DNA of 64,000 nucleotides from an uncultured Lewinella sp. (lineage in GTDB: Bacteria > Bacteroidota > Bacteroidia > Chitinophagales > Saprospiraceae). The stretch is from the NCBI GenBank assembly GCA_913057725.1, contig CAJXOS010000011.1, positions 1 to 64,000 of the forward strand. The letters run 5' to 3'. The notes under the pieces were generated by a model. It saw only the letters and a program-made list of their open reading frames with translations. It did not search any database and was not told where the DNA came from. Both the position numbers and the translations under genes were made by a program. Position 1 is the stretch's first letter, and every line of letters begins with the position of its first letter. Of this stretch, positions 27,451-36,054 are shown one piece after another.

Positions 27451-28806
27451 TTATTCAGCAGCTACTGCTTCGTTCGCTACTGGAGCCGATTCCGCGCGGG
27501 CAGCAGCAATAGCAGCCTGACGCTTCGCACGACGATTCACGTTCGCTTCGAACACATAGTGATCGATGAGCGGCGCAAATACATTCATGAACAAAATCGC
27601 TAGCATCCATCCTTCAGGGTATGCAGGGTTTAGGATACGAATGATCAAGCCCACAAAGCCAATGAAGAAACCATAGATCCACTTACCAGTACCTGTAGAG
27701 GCTGCCGTCACAGGGTCGGTCGCCATAAAGGCCATAGCAAAGAAGAAACTACCCATATAGAAGTGGTAGTACCAAGGCACAGCCATGAACTTGAAGATAC
27801 CAGCTGTACCAGGACCAAATGTATCAGGAGCAATACCATTGATCATCAGACCACAGGCAACGAAGCCTACAACTGCTGAAACCATGATACGCCAATCAGC
27901 TACTTTAGTAAGGATGAGGAACAAAGCACCCAACAAGATGAGTGGCTTAGAGGTCTCACCAATAGAACCAGGGATATTACCCCACCACATCTGGTCAACA
28001 GTGTAGTATTGAGTAACAGCCTCCCAACCGCCTTTCGCAGCCAGACCAAGAGGCGTAGCCCCAGTAAAGCCATCAATGACGGCTTGTTGCCCTTCGCCGA
28101 AGGTTGCCCAACCGAAGGCTCCAAATATGGAATCAAGAACACCGTAAACAGCACCGTACTCCTGGCCAGCATACATACCTGGGCCAATCTTCTCGATACC
28201 AGCAATCCATACCTCATCACCTGAGATATAAGTTGGGTAAGCGAAGAAGACGAATACACGCGCCAACAACGCAATGTTCAAAATATTCATACCGGTACCA
28301 CCGAATGCCTCTTTACCGATTACCACCGCAAAGATGATAGAGACCGTTAAAATCCACAGTGGGATATCAGGTGGCATGATCAATGGAATCAATGCACCAG
28401 AAACCAGGAAGCCTTCTTCTACTGCATGTCCTTTCTTAGCAGCATAGTAGAACTCTACGCCAAGACCAACCAAGTGAGTTACCACAAAGATTGGAAGGAT
28501 CTTTACCAAGCCGTAGAATATCTTCAGGTGGAGACCTTCAAATACGCCAGGATACATCCCCAGAGCGTCGAAGTGTTGATCACCGATATTGTACGTACCG
28601 AAAACATAAAGGAGTTGTAGTGCAAGTACCACGTGAACCATGGTACGCTTCAAGTCCATACCGTCGCGAATGTGAACACCTTTGGCCGTAACCTCATTAG
28701 GCGTAAACGCGAAGGTGAAAAAAGCGTCGTAAGCGGTATGCAGAAAAGGTGACTTTTCTTTATCCGGTTCGATGCGCTCGAAAAAATTGAGCAATGCCTT
28801 TTTCAT
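27451..28806 (-). CDS. nqrB: Na+-translocating NADH:quinone reductase subunit B
   Basis: 451 residues with about ten membrane helices, the main Na+-channel subunit of Na+-NQR. The covalent FMN site DGFTGAT lies at residues 245-251 (Thr251), and VSGALIPLIMPPDIPLW and GKEAFGGTGMNILN are family blocks. Compared with the roughly 415 residues of Vibrio NqrB it has a longer Ala-rich, basic C-terminal tail (about 425-451, RRAKRQAAIAAARAES), probably cytoplasmic. It lies 48 bp behind nqrA in the operon. Confidence 0.96.
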   Translation of the reverse strand: MKKALLNFFERIEPDKEKSPFLHTAYDAFFTFAFTPNEVTAKGVHIRDGMDLKRTMVHVVLALQLLYVFGTYNIGDQHFDALGMYPGVFEGLHLKIFYGLVKILPIFVVTHLVGLGVEFYYAAKKGHAVEEGFLVSGALIPLIMPPDIPLWILTVSIIFAVVIGKEAFGGTGMNILNIALLARVFVFFAYPTYISGDEVWIAGIEKIGPGMYAGQEYGAVYGVLDSIFGAFGWATFGEGQQAVIDGFTGATPLGLAAKGGWEAVTQYYTVDQMWWGNIPGSIGETSKPLILLGALFLILTKVADWRIMVSAVVGFVACGLMINGIAPDTFGPGTAGIFKFMAVPWYYHFYMGSFFFAMAFMATDPVTAASTGTGKWIYGFFIGFVGLIIRILNPAYPEGWMLAILFMNVFAPLIDHYVFEANVNRRAKRQAAIAAARAESAPVANEAVAAE

Positions 28807-28854
28807 AGTATAGTGTATACTGAGTTATTATTTTAATGTAATTCTTTGCTTGGC

Positions 28855-30492
28855 TTAGCCCTGCTCACGCATTAGGTCCAAACCTTGGCGTAGGATATGC
28901 TGTAGTGGTTGCTTGGAAACACAAACAAACTCACAAAGCGCAACATCCTCTTCTACCAATTCCAGGATACCAAGACCTTCCATACGCTCGATATCGTTGA
29001 TGATGATCGACTTCATCAATTGCTGCGTATATACATCCATTGGCATTACCTGCTCGTAATCATTAGTGACTACGAATGCACGCTTTTCACCGTGGGTATT
29101 TGTATCAGCCTCAAACTTTACTTCAGGAAGTAGGAAGTTAGGGAAGGTATTAGAAATCGTTGGGCGCAAGCTAGATGGGATTAACCAACCGAACATCTCG
29201 TAGTAGTCACCCTCTGCAATAACCGTCAACTGGTCGTCGAAGAAGTTCAAGTAACCATTTTCAGCCTTAGCCAAACCAGATAGTACGTCACCAGAGATTA
29301 GGCGTACTTTGTTATCTGATAGGTTACCGCTAAGAAGCTCACCTACATTAGCACCTGCGTAGGTACGAACATATTTAGGCTCACTTACTTCAGCACCAAC
29401 GATACCAACAACGCGAGTGGAATCGATGCGGCCGTTCAAGAACAAGTTACCAAGTGCAATCACTTCTTGCACGCCAAGTGTCCAAACTACATCTGTACCA
29501 CCAACTGGTGCAGTATGGTGAAGCTGAACTCCAACGTTACCTGCTGGGTGCTGGCCTTTGAAGAAACGCTTGCTGGCATTTTGTGCATCAGTAAACGCAG
29601 CTGCAGGAGCAGCGTCACCGTTGCCGTTCAAGCCTAGGTGTACCTGACCATCAGTAAGGCGGGCCAAAACGTCGATACCTTGCTGGAAAGCTGCTTCCTG
29701 GCCAGCAACAACTAGATCGTTGTTCGGTGCCAATGGAGCAGTATCAAACGTACTCACGAAGATGTCGCGAGGTGTAACCGCCGGATCAGGGATAACATTA
29801 TAAGGACGCTGACGCAATAGTGCCCAAGCACCACTCTCCTTCAGGAAGTCAACGAGTGCTCCGCGATCTGCAGAAGCATCTGGCGTATCGAACTGGCGAT
29901 ACTTTTGTTCTTTATCTGCCAGGATTACAATCTCGGAGATAGCACGCTTAGCACCGCGATTTACTTCGATCACCTCTCCACTTACAGGAGCCACAAATGC
30001 CACTTCTGGCATTTTCTTGTCGAAGAAAACTTGATCACCAGCCTTTACTGTATCACCTACCGCAACGGTCAACTTTGGAATTGGCTGAAGGCCAAGAAAG
30101 TTTGGTGGCTGAACAGCTACGCGAGTAACTTGAGTAGCATCTTCTATTGCACCGCTAGCCTCTCCTTCCAATAGGATATCATGACCGCGATTCAAGATCG
30201 TCACAGGTGTACCACCGGTGTAGCTTGGCGCCTTACCACCGAAAAGGTGATTCAGGCCTGGCAAAAAGGCTAGTCCATTCTCATCTACATCGATGTTATT
30301 CTGCTTGGCTTCGATACCAATCAAGTTATCAGCAACGTTAATCAACATGCCGAAGAACAAGACGATAGCAATACCGACTAAGGTGTAAATGAAAATATTG
30401 GAACCACTAGCTGCCTCATTTTGAGCTGACAATTCACAAGCGAATAAAAATCCACTTGCAGTCAGCACAGCTTTATTGAGGATACTTTTCAT
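28855..30492 (-). CDS. nqrA: Na+-translocating NADH:quinone reductase subunit A with N-terminal signal/membrane extension
   Basis: 545 residues, about 95 more than Vibrio NqrA, which is a soluble-fold subunit that contacts the quinone site at the cytoplasmic face. The NqrA core starts near residue 85 (GLNHLFGGKAP, TILNRGHDILLEGEA) and ends QHILRQGLDLMREQG. The extra N-terminus reads as a signal peptide (MKSILNKAVLTASGFLFAC, ending LSAQ at about residue 24) followed by a membrane helix (about 33-53, IFIYTLVGIAIVLFFGMLI). The predicted topology is a short periplasmic N-terminus, one helix, then the core on the cytoplasmic side. The ATG at 30492 is in frame with good context and no alternative ATG gives a bare core. 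First gene of the operon. Confidence 0.95.
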   Translation of the reverse strand: MKSILNKAVLTASGFLFACELSAQNEAASGSNIFIYTLVGIAIVLFFGMLINVADNLIGIEAKQNNIDVDENGLAFLPGLNHLFGGKAPSYTGGTPVTILNRGHDILLEGEASGAIEDATQVTRVAVQPPNFLGLQPIPKLTVAVGDTVKAGDQVFFDKKMPEVAFVAPVSGEVIEVNRGAKRAISEIVILADKEQKYRQFDTPDASADRGALVDFLKESGAWALLRQRPYNVIPDPAVTPRDIFVSTFDTAPLAPNNDLVVAGQEAAFQQGIDVLARLTDGQVHLGLNGNGDAAPAAAFTDAQNASKRFFKGQHPAGNVGVQLHHTAPVGGTDVVWTLGVQEVIALGNLFLNGRIDSTRVVGIVGAEVSEPKYVRTYAGANVGELLSGNLSDNKVRLISGDVLSGLAKAENGYLNFFDDQLTVIAEGDYYEMFGWLIPSSLRPTISNTFPNFLLPEVKFEADTNTHGEKRAFVVTNDYEQVMPMDVYTQQLMKSIIINDIERMEGLGILELVEEDVALCEFVCVSKQPLQHILRQGLDLMREQG

Positions 30493-30656
30493 TATAATGT
30501 TTACTGTTTGCCTGGTTTAAGACGAAGACCGAAGGACGAATAATCACCTCACAACCAGATACTTAAGCAATAACAGGCTTATAAAACTCGACAAAGATAT
30601 AAAGCTTCTTCGTTTTATTGACAGCTAGGTAAATCCAAAATTTGGCGTATCATATT

Positions 30657-30675
30657 ATTTAGATTTAATCTAAAT
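30657..30675. promoter_or_regulatory. Dyad upstream of the nqr operon
   Basis: ATTTAGAT and ATCTAAAT form a perfect 8-bp inverted repeat around TTA, about 165 bp upstream of nqrA. It is AT-rich and compact enough to be an operator, but the cognate regulator is unknown. A second small hairpin (AGTGTC-CAAGC-GACACT, 30730-30746) lies nearer the end of pnuC and may be its terminator on the minus strand. Confidence 0.35.
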
Positions 30676-30775
30676 AAGGCTTATCGCTAAACTTTCCAAT
30701 CACTAGTGACTGTCGCTTAAATACAGCATAGTGTCCAAGCGACACTTTTCCATATAAAGTTCTGAGAATGAACAA

Positions 30776-31381
30776 TTAGACAGCACTTACTTTGGCGAGC
30801 ATTAGCTTTTTCCAGCGGCGATAGGCAAGGGCCGCAATCACAACATAGATCAGCATCAGCACGGCGAAGAGAATTGCGCCTCTGCTATAGTATAAACCCA
30901 CGTACGCCAGATCAATAATGATCCAGTACAACCAGTTCTCCACCCTTCGACGGATTAATAAGATCGTGGCCAGGATTGAGAAGGTCGTTGTGAAAGCATC
31001 CCAGTAGGTAGCCGCAGCGCTGGTGTAGCTGAAGGCGTAGCCAAATAGCAAGCCGGTCAAAACCCCTATTACAATTACCCACACGTGCATCATCGGTGTC
31101 ATCTTGCTTATGGGAAGCACACCACCATCACTTCCACCTCTTAGCCAACTGTATAAACCCACAAAGCTGATGGCTACGTAAAAGAGCTGTAGGAGAGCGT
31201 CAAGATAAAGATCATACTGGACAAAAGAAACGTAGCCCCACAAGGCACAACTGACAATTCCGAAGAGCCAGCACCAGGGGTTATTTCGAGCAGAAAGGAT
31301 GACGTAGATCAGGGCCGTTATCGTGACGATCCAATCCAATACCCCTAAGGCCGCTATGTCTTTAAGTAATTGCTCCAGCAT
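30776..31381 (-). CDS. pnuC: PnuC-family vitamin transporter
   Basis: 201 residues with about seven membrane helices. It has the PnuC family features of an early NNPWCWLFGIVSCALWGYV block, followed by YDLYLDALLQLFYVAISFVG and YSWLRGG, and a final basic end. PnuC proteins take up vitamins without ATP use: nicotinamide riboside classically, thiamine or riboflavin in relatives. The thiamine type (PnuT) in Bacteroidota is often linked to a TPP riboswitch, and no such element is seen here, so the substrate is left open. A near-consensus -7 box (TATCTTCG, minus strand, 31406-31413) and a small hairpin in the short leader precede it. A decayed copy of its gene exists at 42191-42328. Confidence 0.85.
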   Translation of the reverse strand: MLEQLLKDIAALGVLDWIVTITALIYVILSARNNPWCWLFGIVSCALWGYVSFVQYDLYLDALLQLFYVAISFVGLYSWLRGGSDGGVLPISKMTPMMHVWVIVIGVLTGLLFGYAFSYTSAAATYWDAFTTTFSILATILLIRRRVENWLYWIIIDLAYVGLYYSRGAILFAVLMLIYVVIAALAYRRWKKLMLAKVSAV

Positions 31382-31575
31382 AATGCACCGTCTTTAATGG
31401 ACGGGCGAAGATAAGAATGGTTTGGAGGTTAATTGGTTTGATTGTTGGAAGGTTAAGTTGGGTTAATTGAATTAATTGAGTTAGTGAATTTAGTTGGCTT
31501 GGGTGTTCTTTGGTGTCTTGGGTGGTTTACACATTCATTTCTGAACCACCGCAGTCACCACAGGACACCTAAGAT
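31382..31575. other. Intergenic region with TTAATT-rich track and nested stem
   Basis: About 31430-31500 is a low-complexity stretch of GTT/AATT/TTGG words. A nested inverted repeat follows: GGTGTC with GACACC outside, GGTGGTT with AACCACC inside, ending at about 31569, just past the stop of the minus-strand membrane gene, where it could act as a terminator. No open reading frame is convincing. Confidence 0.4.
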
Positions 31576-32793
31576 TTAGTTTAAACCTACTGATCGTCTT
31601 TGCCCAATTAAGAAAACTGCTATGCCGATTGGGATTAGGGCGCTCAGCCCAAATAGAAGCTCATAGTAAGCGGGTAAAAAACCTAAAGTACCCCAAAGCA
31701 TGGTCCCCTGAAGAAATAGCAAGAGTTCACTGCCTACAAAGCCCCCGAAGATTAGCCATAAACCGATTCGCGCGGTACGCTTATCCACCGTCAAATAACG
31801 CCAGTGTATCGCGTAACTCAAAATGGCTCCAGTGACGGCACCAAGGAGGATAAGATGGATAAAACCAATGACGTAGTTTCGAATGGTGTAAGCAGCCTGT
31901 GCCACTATGGGTACAGCTACCACCGACTGCATCAAAATTTTACCGGCAAAGGAGAGCAAGCCAATACTCAATAATACTCTACTCGATCTGGACAAACGAG
32001 ACAGCAGTAATTGGCGCTGTGGCCAAAACCAAGCAACAAACACTAACAATGCCGCTAATTGTAATAGCACCCCAATACTATTGGTAAGGAAGACGGGCCA
32101 GGTAGGATTACCCCACGCCACTGCCAATGCGTACGTGAGCACGCAAGAGCTGACTAGTAGCCCTGTAAACCAACGGCGTGGAAAAGCCTGAAGTGAAAAA
32201 CCCTGATGCTCCAGGTAGCGAAAGAAGAGCGCTAACACTCCAAATAGAAACCAGCCATTGAATTGAAAATGGAGGTAAAACTGTACCGCCATGTAATAGA
32301 AGATGGAGCCGCGCCAAGAGGTGGCCATAATAGGCCCCATCATCCAAATGGCAATGGTGGAGAGTAGCATAAAGCCGAGGGCCAGGCGCAAGAAAAGAAC
32401 GGATAACTCGCCACGGTACGGCACTGCCCGCCATAGCCATAGTGCAAAAATATAGGAACAGATGATATGCACTACGGAAAAAGAGATAGACACGGGTCCA
32501 TATCCTTGCCAGGGAAAGCTGAAGAGCATACCCAGTACAGCTACCTGCGTAGCCCAGAATAACAGATCATAACGTTCGCGTTTGGCCTCTGAGTCCGAAG
32601 TAAAAGTGGGAACCAGTAGAACAGCTAGCGCCAAATAGATCCAGCCTAACATTGCCACATGGGAGTGGGCATGTAGAAAAGACTTGAAATGAAGCCAACT
32701 GACTTCCGCTACAAAGGCGAAGCGCAAGAGCGCACCAATACAGGTAGCCACCAGGAGATTGCCAAGGGCTACTAATAACCATTTTCTTTCCAT
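31576..32793 (-). CDS. Haem-copper-oxidase-like / NnrS-like integral membrane protein
   Basis: 405 residues, eleven or twelve membrane helices. Conserved-looking histidines sit in LHAHSHVAMLGWIYLAL (about 40-56), VVHIICSYIFALW, FYLHFQFNGWFLFG and GFIHLILLGAVTGAIL, a pattern like the subunit-I-like and NnrS-like membrane proteins that accompany nitrogen-oxide genes. The adjacent paired histidines of a real oxidase Cu-B site are not seen, so it is unlikely to be an active terminal oxidase. It follows the cytochrome c gene on the same strand (about 83 bp gap with a hairpin repeat) and sits next to the nos cluster, suggesting a part in nitric-oxide or nitrous-oxide metabolism; inference. Confidence 0.65.
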   Translation of the reverse strand: MERKWLLVALGNLLVATCIGALLRFAFVAEVSWLHFKSFLHAHSHVAMLGWIYLALAVLLVPTFTSDSEAKRERYDLLFWATQVAVLGMLFSFPWQGYGPVSISFSVVHIICSYIFALWLWRAVPYRGELSVLFLRLALGFMLLSTIAIWMMGPIMATSWRGSIFYYMAVQFYLHFQFNGWFLFGVLALFFRYLEHQGFSLQAFPRRWFTGLLVSSCVLTYALAVAWGNPTWPVFLTNSIGVLLQLAALLVFVAWFWPQRQLLLSRLSRSSRVLLSIGLLSFAGKILMQSVVAVPIVAQAAYTIRNYVIGFIHLILLGAVTGAILSYAIHWRYLTVDKRTARIGLWLIFGGFVGSELLLFLQGTMLWGTLGFLPAYYELLFGLSALIPIGIAVFLIGQRRSVGLN

Positions 32794-32818
32794 AAGTGCA
32801 GGGTAGAAATTCGGAAGT

Positions 32819-32859
32819 GGGAAATCAGAGGTAGAGAACTACTTTCTCTCTGACTTCCC
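32819..32859. repeat. Hairpin containing the GGAAGTGGGAA motif
   Basis: Arms GGGAAATCAGAG (32819-32830) and CTCTGACTTCCC (32848-32859) pair at 11 of 12 positions, preceded by GGAAGT. A relative of this motif also borders the RHS gene (60513-60600), suggesting a dispersed intergenic element. Confidence 0.5.
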
Positions 32860-32876
32860 AGTTCGAGTATCCAATT

Positions 32877-33329
32877 TTACTCCGTTTCAGCATCCAAAAC
32901 CAACATGAACTCCAAAACATCGCGGGCATCGCCAATACTGAGGTTCTGGTTAGGCATCCGTACCAAACATTCTTCTAACAACTTCTGTGCGGTAGGGTCT
33001 TCAGCCAACATCACATCTACGTTGGTGATCATATTCATAATCCATTCTGGCTTTCGGATCTCAGTCAGCCCAGCCCAGCCAGGGCCAACTACTCTTTGGT
33101 CAGTGAGTTTGTGGCAGGCAGAACATTTCATTTCGTAGATCGCCTTTCCACGATCCGCCATTTCTTGATTCAGCGGATTATTGAGAGTGACCTGCGTAAT
33201 CTCTCCAACACCCTTGCCGTCGTCTACGCGTTCGGCGGGAGCGTTTACAGAGAAGGGTTTTTCCTTAGGTTCGCCGCCACATGCAACCAGCAATGTGGCA
33301 AATAGTACAAGCGCAAATAACGATCTCAT
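32877..33329 (-). CDS. Lipoprotein cytochrome c
   Basis: 150 residues. A lipobox (LLVAC, Cys17) follows a short signal sequence, so the mature protein is anchored by lipid in the periplasm. The haem c site is KCSACHKL, with Cys69, Cys72 and His73, and ECLVRMPNQNLS near residue 125 offers a plausible axial Met. The fold is that of a small class I cytochrome c. It lies between the Rrf2 regulator and the haem-copper-like protein on the same strand and divergent to nosZ; a role as electron donor to NosZ is attractive since clade II clusters often carry c-type cytochromes, but this is inference. Confidence 0.88.
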   Translation of the reverse strand: MRSLFALVLFATLLVACGGEPKEKPFSVNAPAERVDDGKGVGEITQVTLNNPLNQEMADRGKAIYEMKCSACHKLTDQRVVGPGWAGLTEIRKPEWIMNMITNVDVMLAEDPTAQKLLEECLVRMPNQNLSIGDARDVLEFMLVLDAETE

Positions 33330-33355
33330 AAGTAATTATTTAGATGGTGATTTAT

Positions 33356-33781
33356 TTAAATGGTTAAGTCTTGACGCTTAATAGCATCGGTAAAGCTTTC
33401 GACATTAGAATTGCTAATTACCTTGTCCAGTCCCTCCCGAAACTTCAAGGCTTCGACATGTAGTGGACAGGGGTTTTCGGAAGAGCAAACCGGTAGGCCA
33501 AGGATGCAAGCAGTAAGGGCATCACTGCCGTCGATACATTCCACAATATCTCTCAGTCGCGCCTGACAGTGTTCCGTCTTTAGATAAAACCCACCATTTG
33601 CACCTCTGCTAGATGCAATCAGGTTATGACGAGCTAGCTGCTGTAGCAACTTTGCGAGGAAGGCCTTTGGCACATCCAAAGCCTCCGCCACATCCTTAAC
33701 ACCAAGCTTCTTGGTCTCGCTCCCATGAGTAGCCAGGTATAAAACCGCTCTTATAGCATAGGTGCAAGCTTTGGAAAACAT
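33356..33781 (-). CDS. Rrf2-family regulator with Fe-S-type cysteines (NsrR-like)
   Basis: 141 residues. An N-terminal winged helix (MFSKACTYAIRAVLYLA, LGVKDVAEALDVPKAFLAK, SSRGANGGFYL) is followed by three cysteines at positions 92, 99 and 105 (CILGLPVCSSENPC), the pattern that binds a Fe-S cluster in NsrR and IscR. NsrR members sense nitric oxide. Spacing is one residue longer than the textbook C-x5-C-x5-C form between the first two. The gene is divergent from nosZ and leads the cytochrome c / membrane-protein unit, so it probably controls the surrounding genes. A 7-4-7 inverted repeat lies in the shared intergenic region. Confidence 0.88.
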   Translation of the reverse strand: MFSKACTYAIRAVLYLATHGSETKKLGVKDVAEALDVPKAFLAKLLQQLARHNLIASSRGANGGFYLKTEHCQARLRDIVECIDGSDALTACILGLPVCSSENPCPLHVEALKFREGLDKVISNSNVESFTDAIKRQDLTI

Positions 33782-33840
33782 AGGTTAGAATGATTAGCAA
33801 TTTTAAATAAGACAAAAATATCCTTTTATCTGATTTATGC

Positions 33841-33858
33841 AAATGAAATCATTCATTT
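33841..33858. promoter_or_regulatory. Candidate operator between the Rrf2 gene and nosZ
   Basis: AAATGAA and TTCATTT form a perfect 7-4-7 inverted repeat (spacer ATCA), a length and geometry suited to a dimeric Crp/Fnr or Rrf2-type regulator. It is 60 bp upstream of the Rrf2 ATG and 130 bp upstream of nosZ. Confidence 0.55.
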
Positions 33859-33923
33859 AGCCCCATGATTTTCATCACCTAAGTGCGGTGCGAAATGTGG
33901 CCAACTTTGGTACGTCAACAGCA

Positions 33924-33946
33924 GGCAGTGGAAACTGTACACTGCC
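33924..33946 (+). other. Hairpin in the nosZ leader
   Basis: GGCAGTG (33924-33930) and CACTGCC (33940-33946) form a 7-bp stem with a 9-nt loop, with the nosZ ATG 42 bp further on. It may affect leader stability or translation. Confidence 0.45.
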
Positions 33947-33987
33947 GGGCTGTATAAACATCCATTTATTCACAATTCGATCAAACT

Positions 33988-35973
33988 ATGAAAAATCCGC
34001 TTAAAGCAAATCGCCTAATTCTGGTGATCCTTGGCTTAGTGGTTATCGCCCTAGCCTATTACAGCTGTTCCTCCAAAACGCCAGCGGGCGCTGTCATGGG
34101 GGGTGACGAAGCCTCTGCGGTTTACGTTGGCCCCGGTGAGTATGACGACTTCTACGCCTTCCTTTCAGGTGGTTTCAGCGGACAGGTTAGCGTATATGGT
34201 TTGCCTTCTGGTCGTTTACTTAAGGTAATACCTGTATTCTCACAGGATGCTGAGAAAGGCTATGGTTATAACGAAGAGACCAAGCCTATGCTTAACACCT
34301 CCTACGGCTTTGTACCCTGGGATGATGCCCACCACCCGGAGCTATCTCAGACCGATGGCGAAACAGATGGACGCTGGCTTTTCATCAACGGTAACAACAC
34401 TCCTCGGGTAGCACGAATGGACCTGAGCACCTTCGAAACAGTAGAGATCATCGAGATCCCCAACTCAGGAGGTAACCACTCTTCACCGTTTACCACCGAG
34501 AATACGGAGTATGTAGTTGCCGGTACACGATTCGGCGTACCATTCCCACAGCAAGACGTGGCTATTAATACCTATGCTGAAAACTTTAAAGGAGCACTTA
34601 CTTTCATCAGCGTAGAGCCAGAGCACGGCGAGATGGACATTGCCTTCCAGGTATTACTCCCCGCCTTCGACTATGATTTGGCTCACTCGGGTAAAGGTGA
34701 TTCTCACGGATGGACGTTCTTCACCTCTTATAATACAGAGGAAAAAAGCACCTTGCTAGAGGTGAATGCTTCACAAAATGACAAGGACTTTATTGCTGCA
34801 ATCAACTGGAAGAAAGCCGAAGAATACATTGCGCAGGGCAACTATCAGGAGATTCCAGCACAGTACGCTCACAATGTCTATGACGAAAAGAGCCACGTAG
34901 CGACTTCCACCATGAAGGAGACTGTAAAGGTCTTGCTTCCTTCTGAATGTCCTGGTCTAGTTTACTTCTTACCTACACCAAAATCACCACACGGTGTTGA
35001 TGTTGATCCTACCGGTGAGTATATCATTGGTAACGGTAAGCTGTCAGCTGACCTGACTGTACACTCCTTCACGAAAGTATTGGATGCCATCGAAAAAGAG
35101 GCATTCGAGACCACCATCGACGGTATCCCAGTATTGCGTTTCGAAGACATTACTGCAGGGGTAGTAGAGAAAGCAGGCTTAGGCCCATTACACACCGAAT
35201 TTGATGGCCAGGGTAATGCCTATACCACTTTCTTCATCTCTTCTGAAGTAGTAAAATGGAAGCTAGGCACTTGGGAGGTCTTGGACCGCGCACCTTGTTA
35301 CTATTCTGTAGGTCACTTGATGATTCCTGGTGGAGACAGCAAGAAGCCTGATGGTAAGTACCTAGTCGCGATGAACAAGATTACCAAAGACCGTTATCTG
35401 CCTACTGGTCCGGAGATGAATCACTCCGCGCAGTTGTATGATATTTCTGGTGACAAGATGAAGCTACTGCTTGATTTCCCAACGGTAGGTGAGCCTCACT
35501 ATGCACAGGGTATCGCTGCGGATAAGATTGTATCTCGCTCGAAGAAGATCTACGCAATTGAAGAAAACGAGCACCCTTATGCTGCTAAAGGTGAGGGGCA
35601 AGCTCGAGTAGAACGCAACGGCAACGAGGTACACGTCTACATGACGATGATTCGCAGTCACTTCGCGCCGGATAACATTGAAGGCATCAAAGTAGGTGAC
35701 AAAGTGTACTTCCACACGACCAACCTAGAACAGGATTGGGATACCCCGCACGGTTTCGCAGTCATGGGTGCACGTAATGCAGAGTTACTGGTGATGCCGG
35801 GACAAACAGAGACCCTCCTTTGGGAACCACAACGCGAGGGCGTTTACCCATTCTATTGCACCGACTTCTGTTCTGCTCTTCACCAGGAGATGCAAGGTTA
35901 TATCCGCGTCTCTGCAGCCAATGCTAATGTTCCACTGAAGTGGTCATTAGGTGAAGAAGAATACACGCAATAA
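33988..35973 (+). CDS. nosZ: Nitrous-oxide reductase, clade II (atypical)
   Basis: 661 residues, a clade II NosZ that reduces N2O to N2. It has a Sec-type or lipoprotein-like N-terminus (helix at about 8-25, Cys27) with no twin-arginine motif, which separates clade II from clade I. The D-x-H-H motif for the CuZ site is at 113-116 (WDDAHHPE); other histidines for CuZ are spread over the beta-propeller (HGVDVDPTGEY, HTEFDGQGNAY). The CuA domain is C-terminal, with YCTDFCSALHQEM giving Cys624, Cys628, His632 and Met635. Length is normal. It opens a cluster with nosL, nosD, nosF and nosY and faces a divergent Rrf2 regulator. Confidence 0.97.
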   Translation: MKNPLKANRLILVILGLVVIALAYYSCSSKTPAGAVMGGDEASAVYVGPGEYDDFYAFLSGGFSGQVSVYGLPSGRLLKVIPVFSQDAEKGYGYNEETKPMLNTSYGFVPWDDAHHPELSQTDGETDGRWLFINGNNTPRVARMDLSTFETVEIIEIPNSGGNHSSPFTTENTEYVVAGTRFGVPFPQQDVAINTYAENFKGALTFISVEPEHGEMDIAFQVLLPAFDYDLAHSGKGDSHGWTFFTSYNTEEKSTLLEVNASQNDKDFIAAINWKKAEEYIAQGNYQEIPAQYAHNVYDEKSHVATSTMKETVKVLLPSECPGLVYFLPTPKSPHGVDVDPTGEYIIGNGKLSADLTVHSFTKVLDAIEKEAFETTIDGIPVLRFEDITAGVVEKAGLGPLHTEFDGQGNAYTTFFISSEVVKWKLGTWEVLDRAPCYYSVGHLMIPGGDSKKPDGKYLVAMNKITKDRYLPTGPEMNHSAQLYDISGDKMKLLLDFPTVGEPHYAQGIAADKIVSRSKKIYAIEENEHPYAAKGEGQARVERNGNEVHVYMTMIRSHFAPDNIEGIKVGDKVYFHTTNLEQDWDTPHGFAVMGARNAELLVMPGQTETLLWEPQREGVYPFYCTDFCSALHQEMQGYIRVSAANANVPLKWSLGEEEYTQ

Positions 35974-36003
35974 TACTTCCCGTACTTCTAGATTAATATC
36001 CCC

Positions 36004-36041
36004 GCCAGCGCAGTAGCATACTAAACAGCTGCTGCGCTGGC
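36004..36041 (+). other. Intercistronic stem-loop after nosZ
   Basis: A perfect 10-bp stem (GCCAGCGCAG at 36004-36013 with CTGCGCTGGC at 36032-36041) lies in the 81-bp gap between nosZ and the next gene. There is no T run, so it may attenuate or protect the 3' end of nosZ mRNA and favour a higher nosZ level. Confidence 0.6.
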
Positions 36042-36054
36042 TAAACCAAGTAAT

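Noticed and set aside
30776-31381. TPP- or NAD-type riboswitch in front of pnuC
   Set aside because: Only a 5-bp hairpin and about 25-30 nt of leader are present, too little for a known aptamer.
31430-31500. TTAATT-rich stretch as a tandem repeat or CRISPR-like array
   Set aside because: No fixed repeat unit or regular spacing; it is simple low-complexity sequence.
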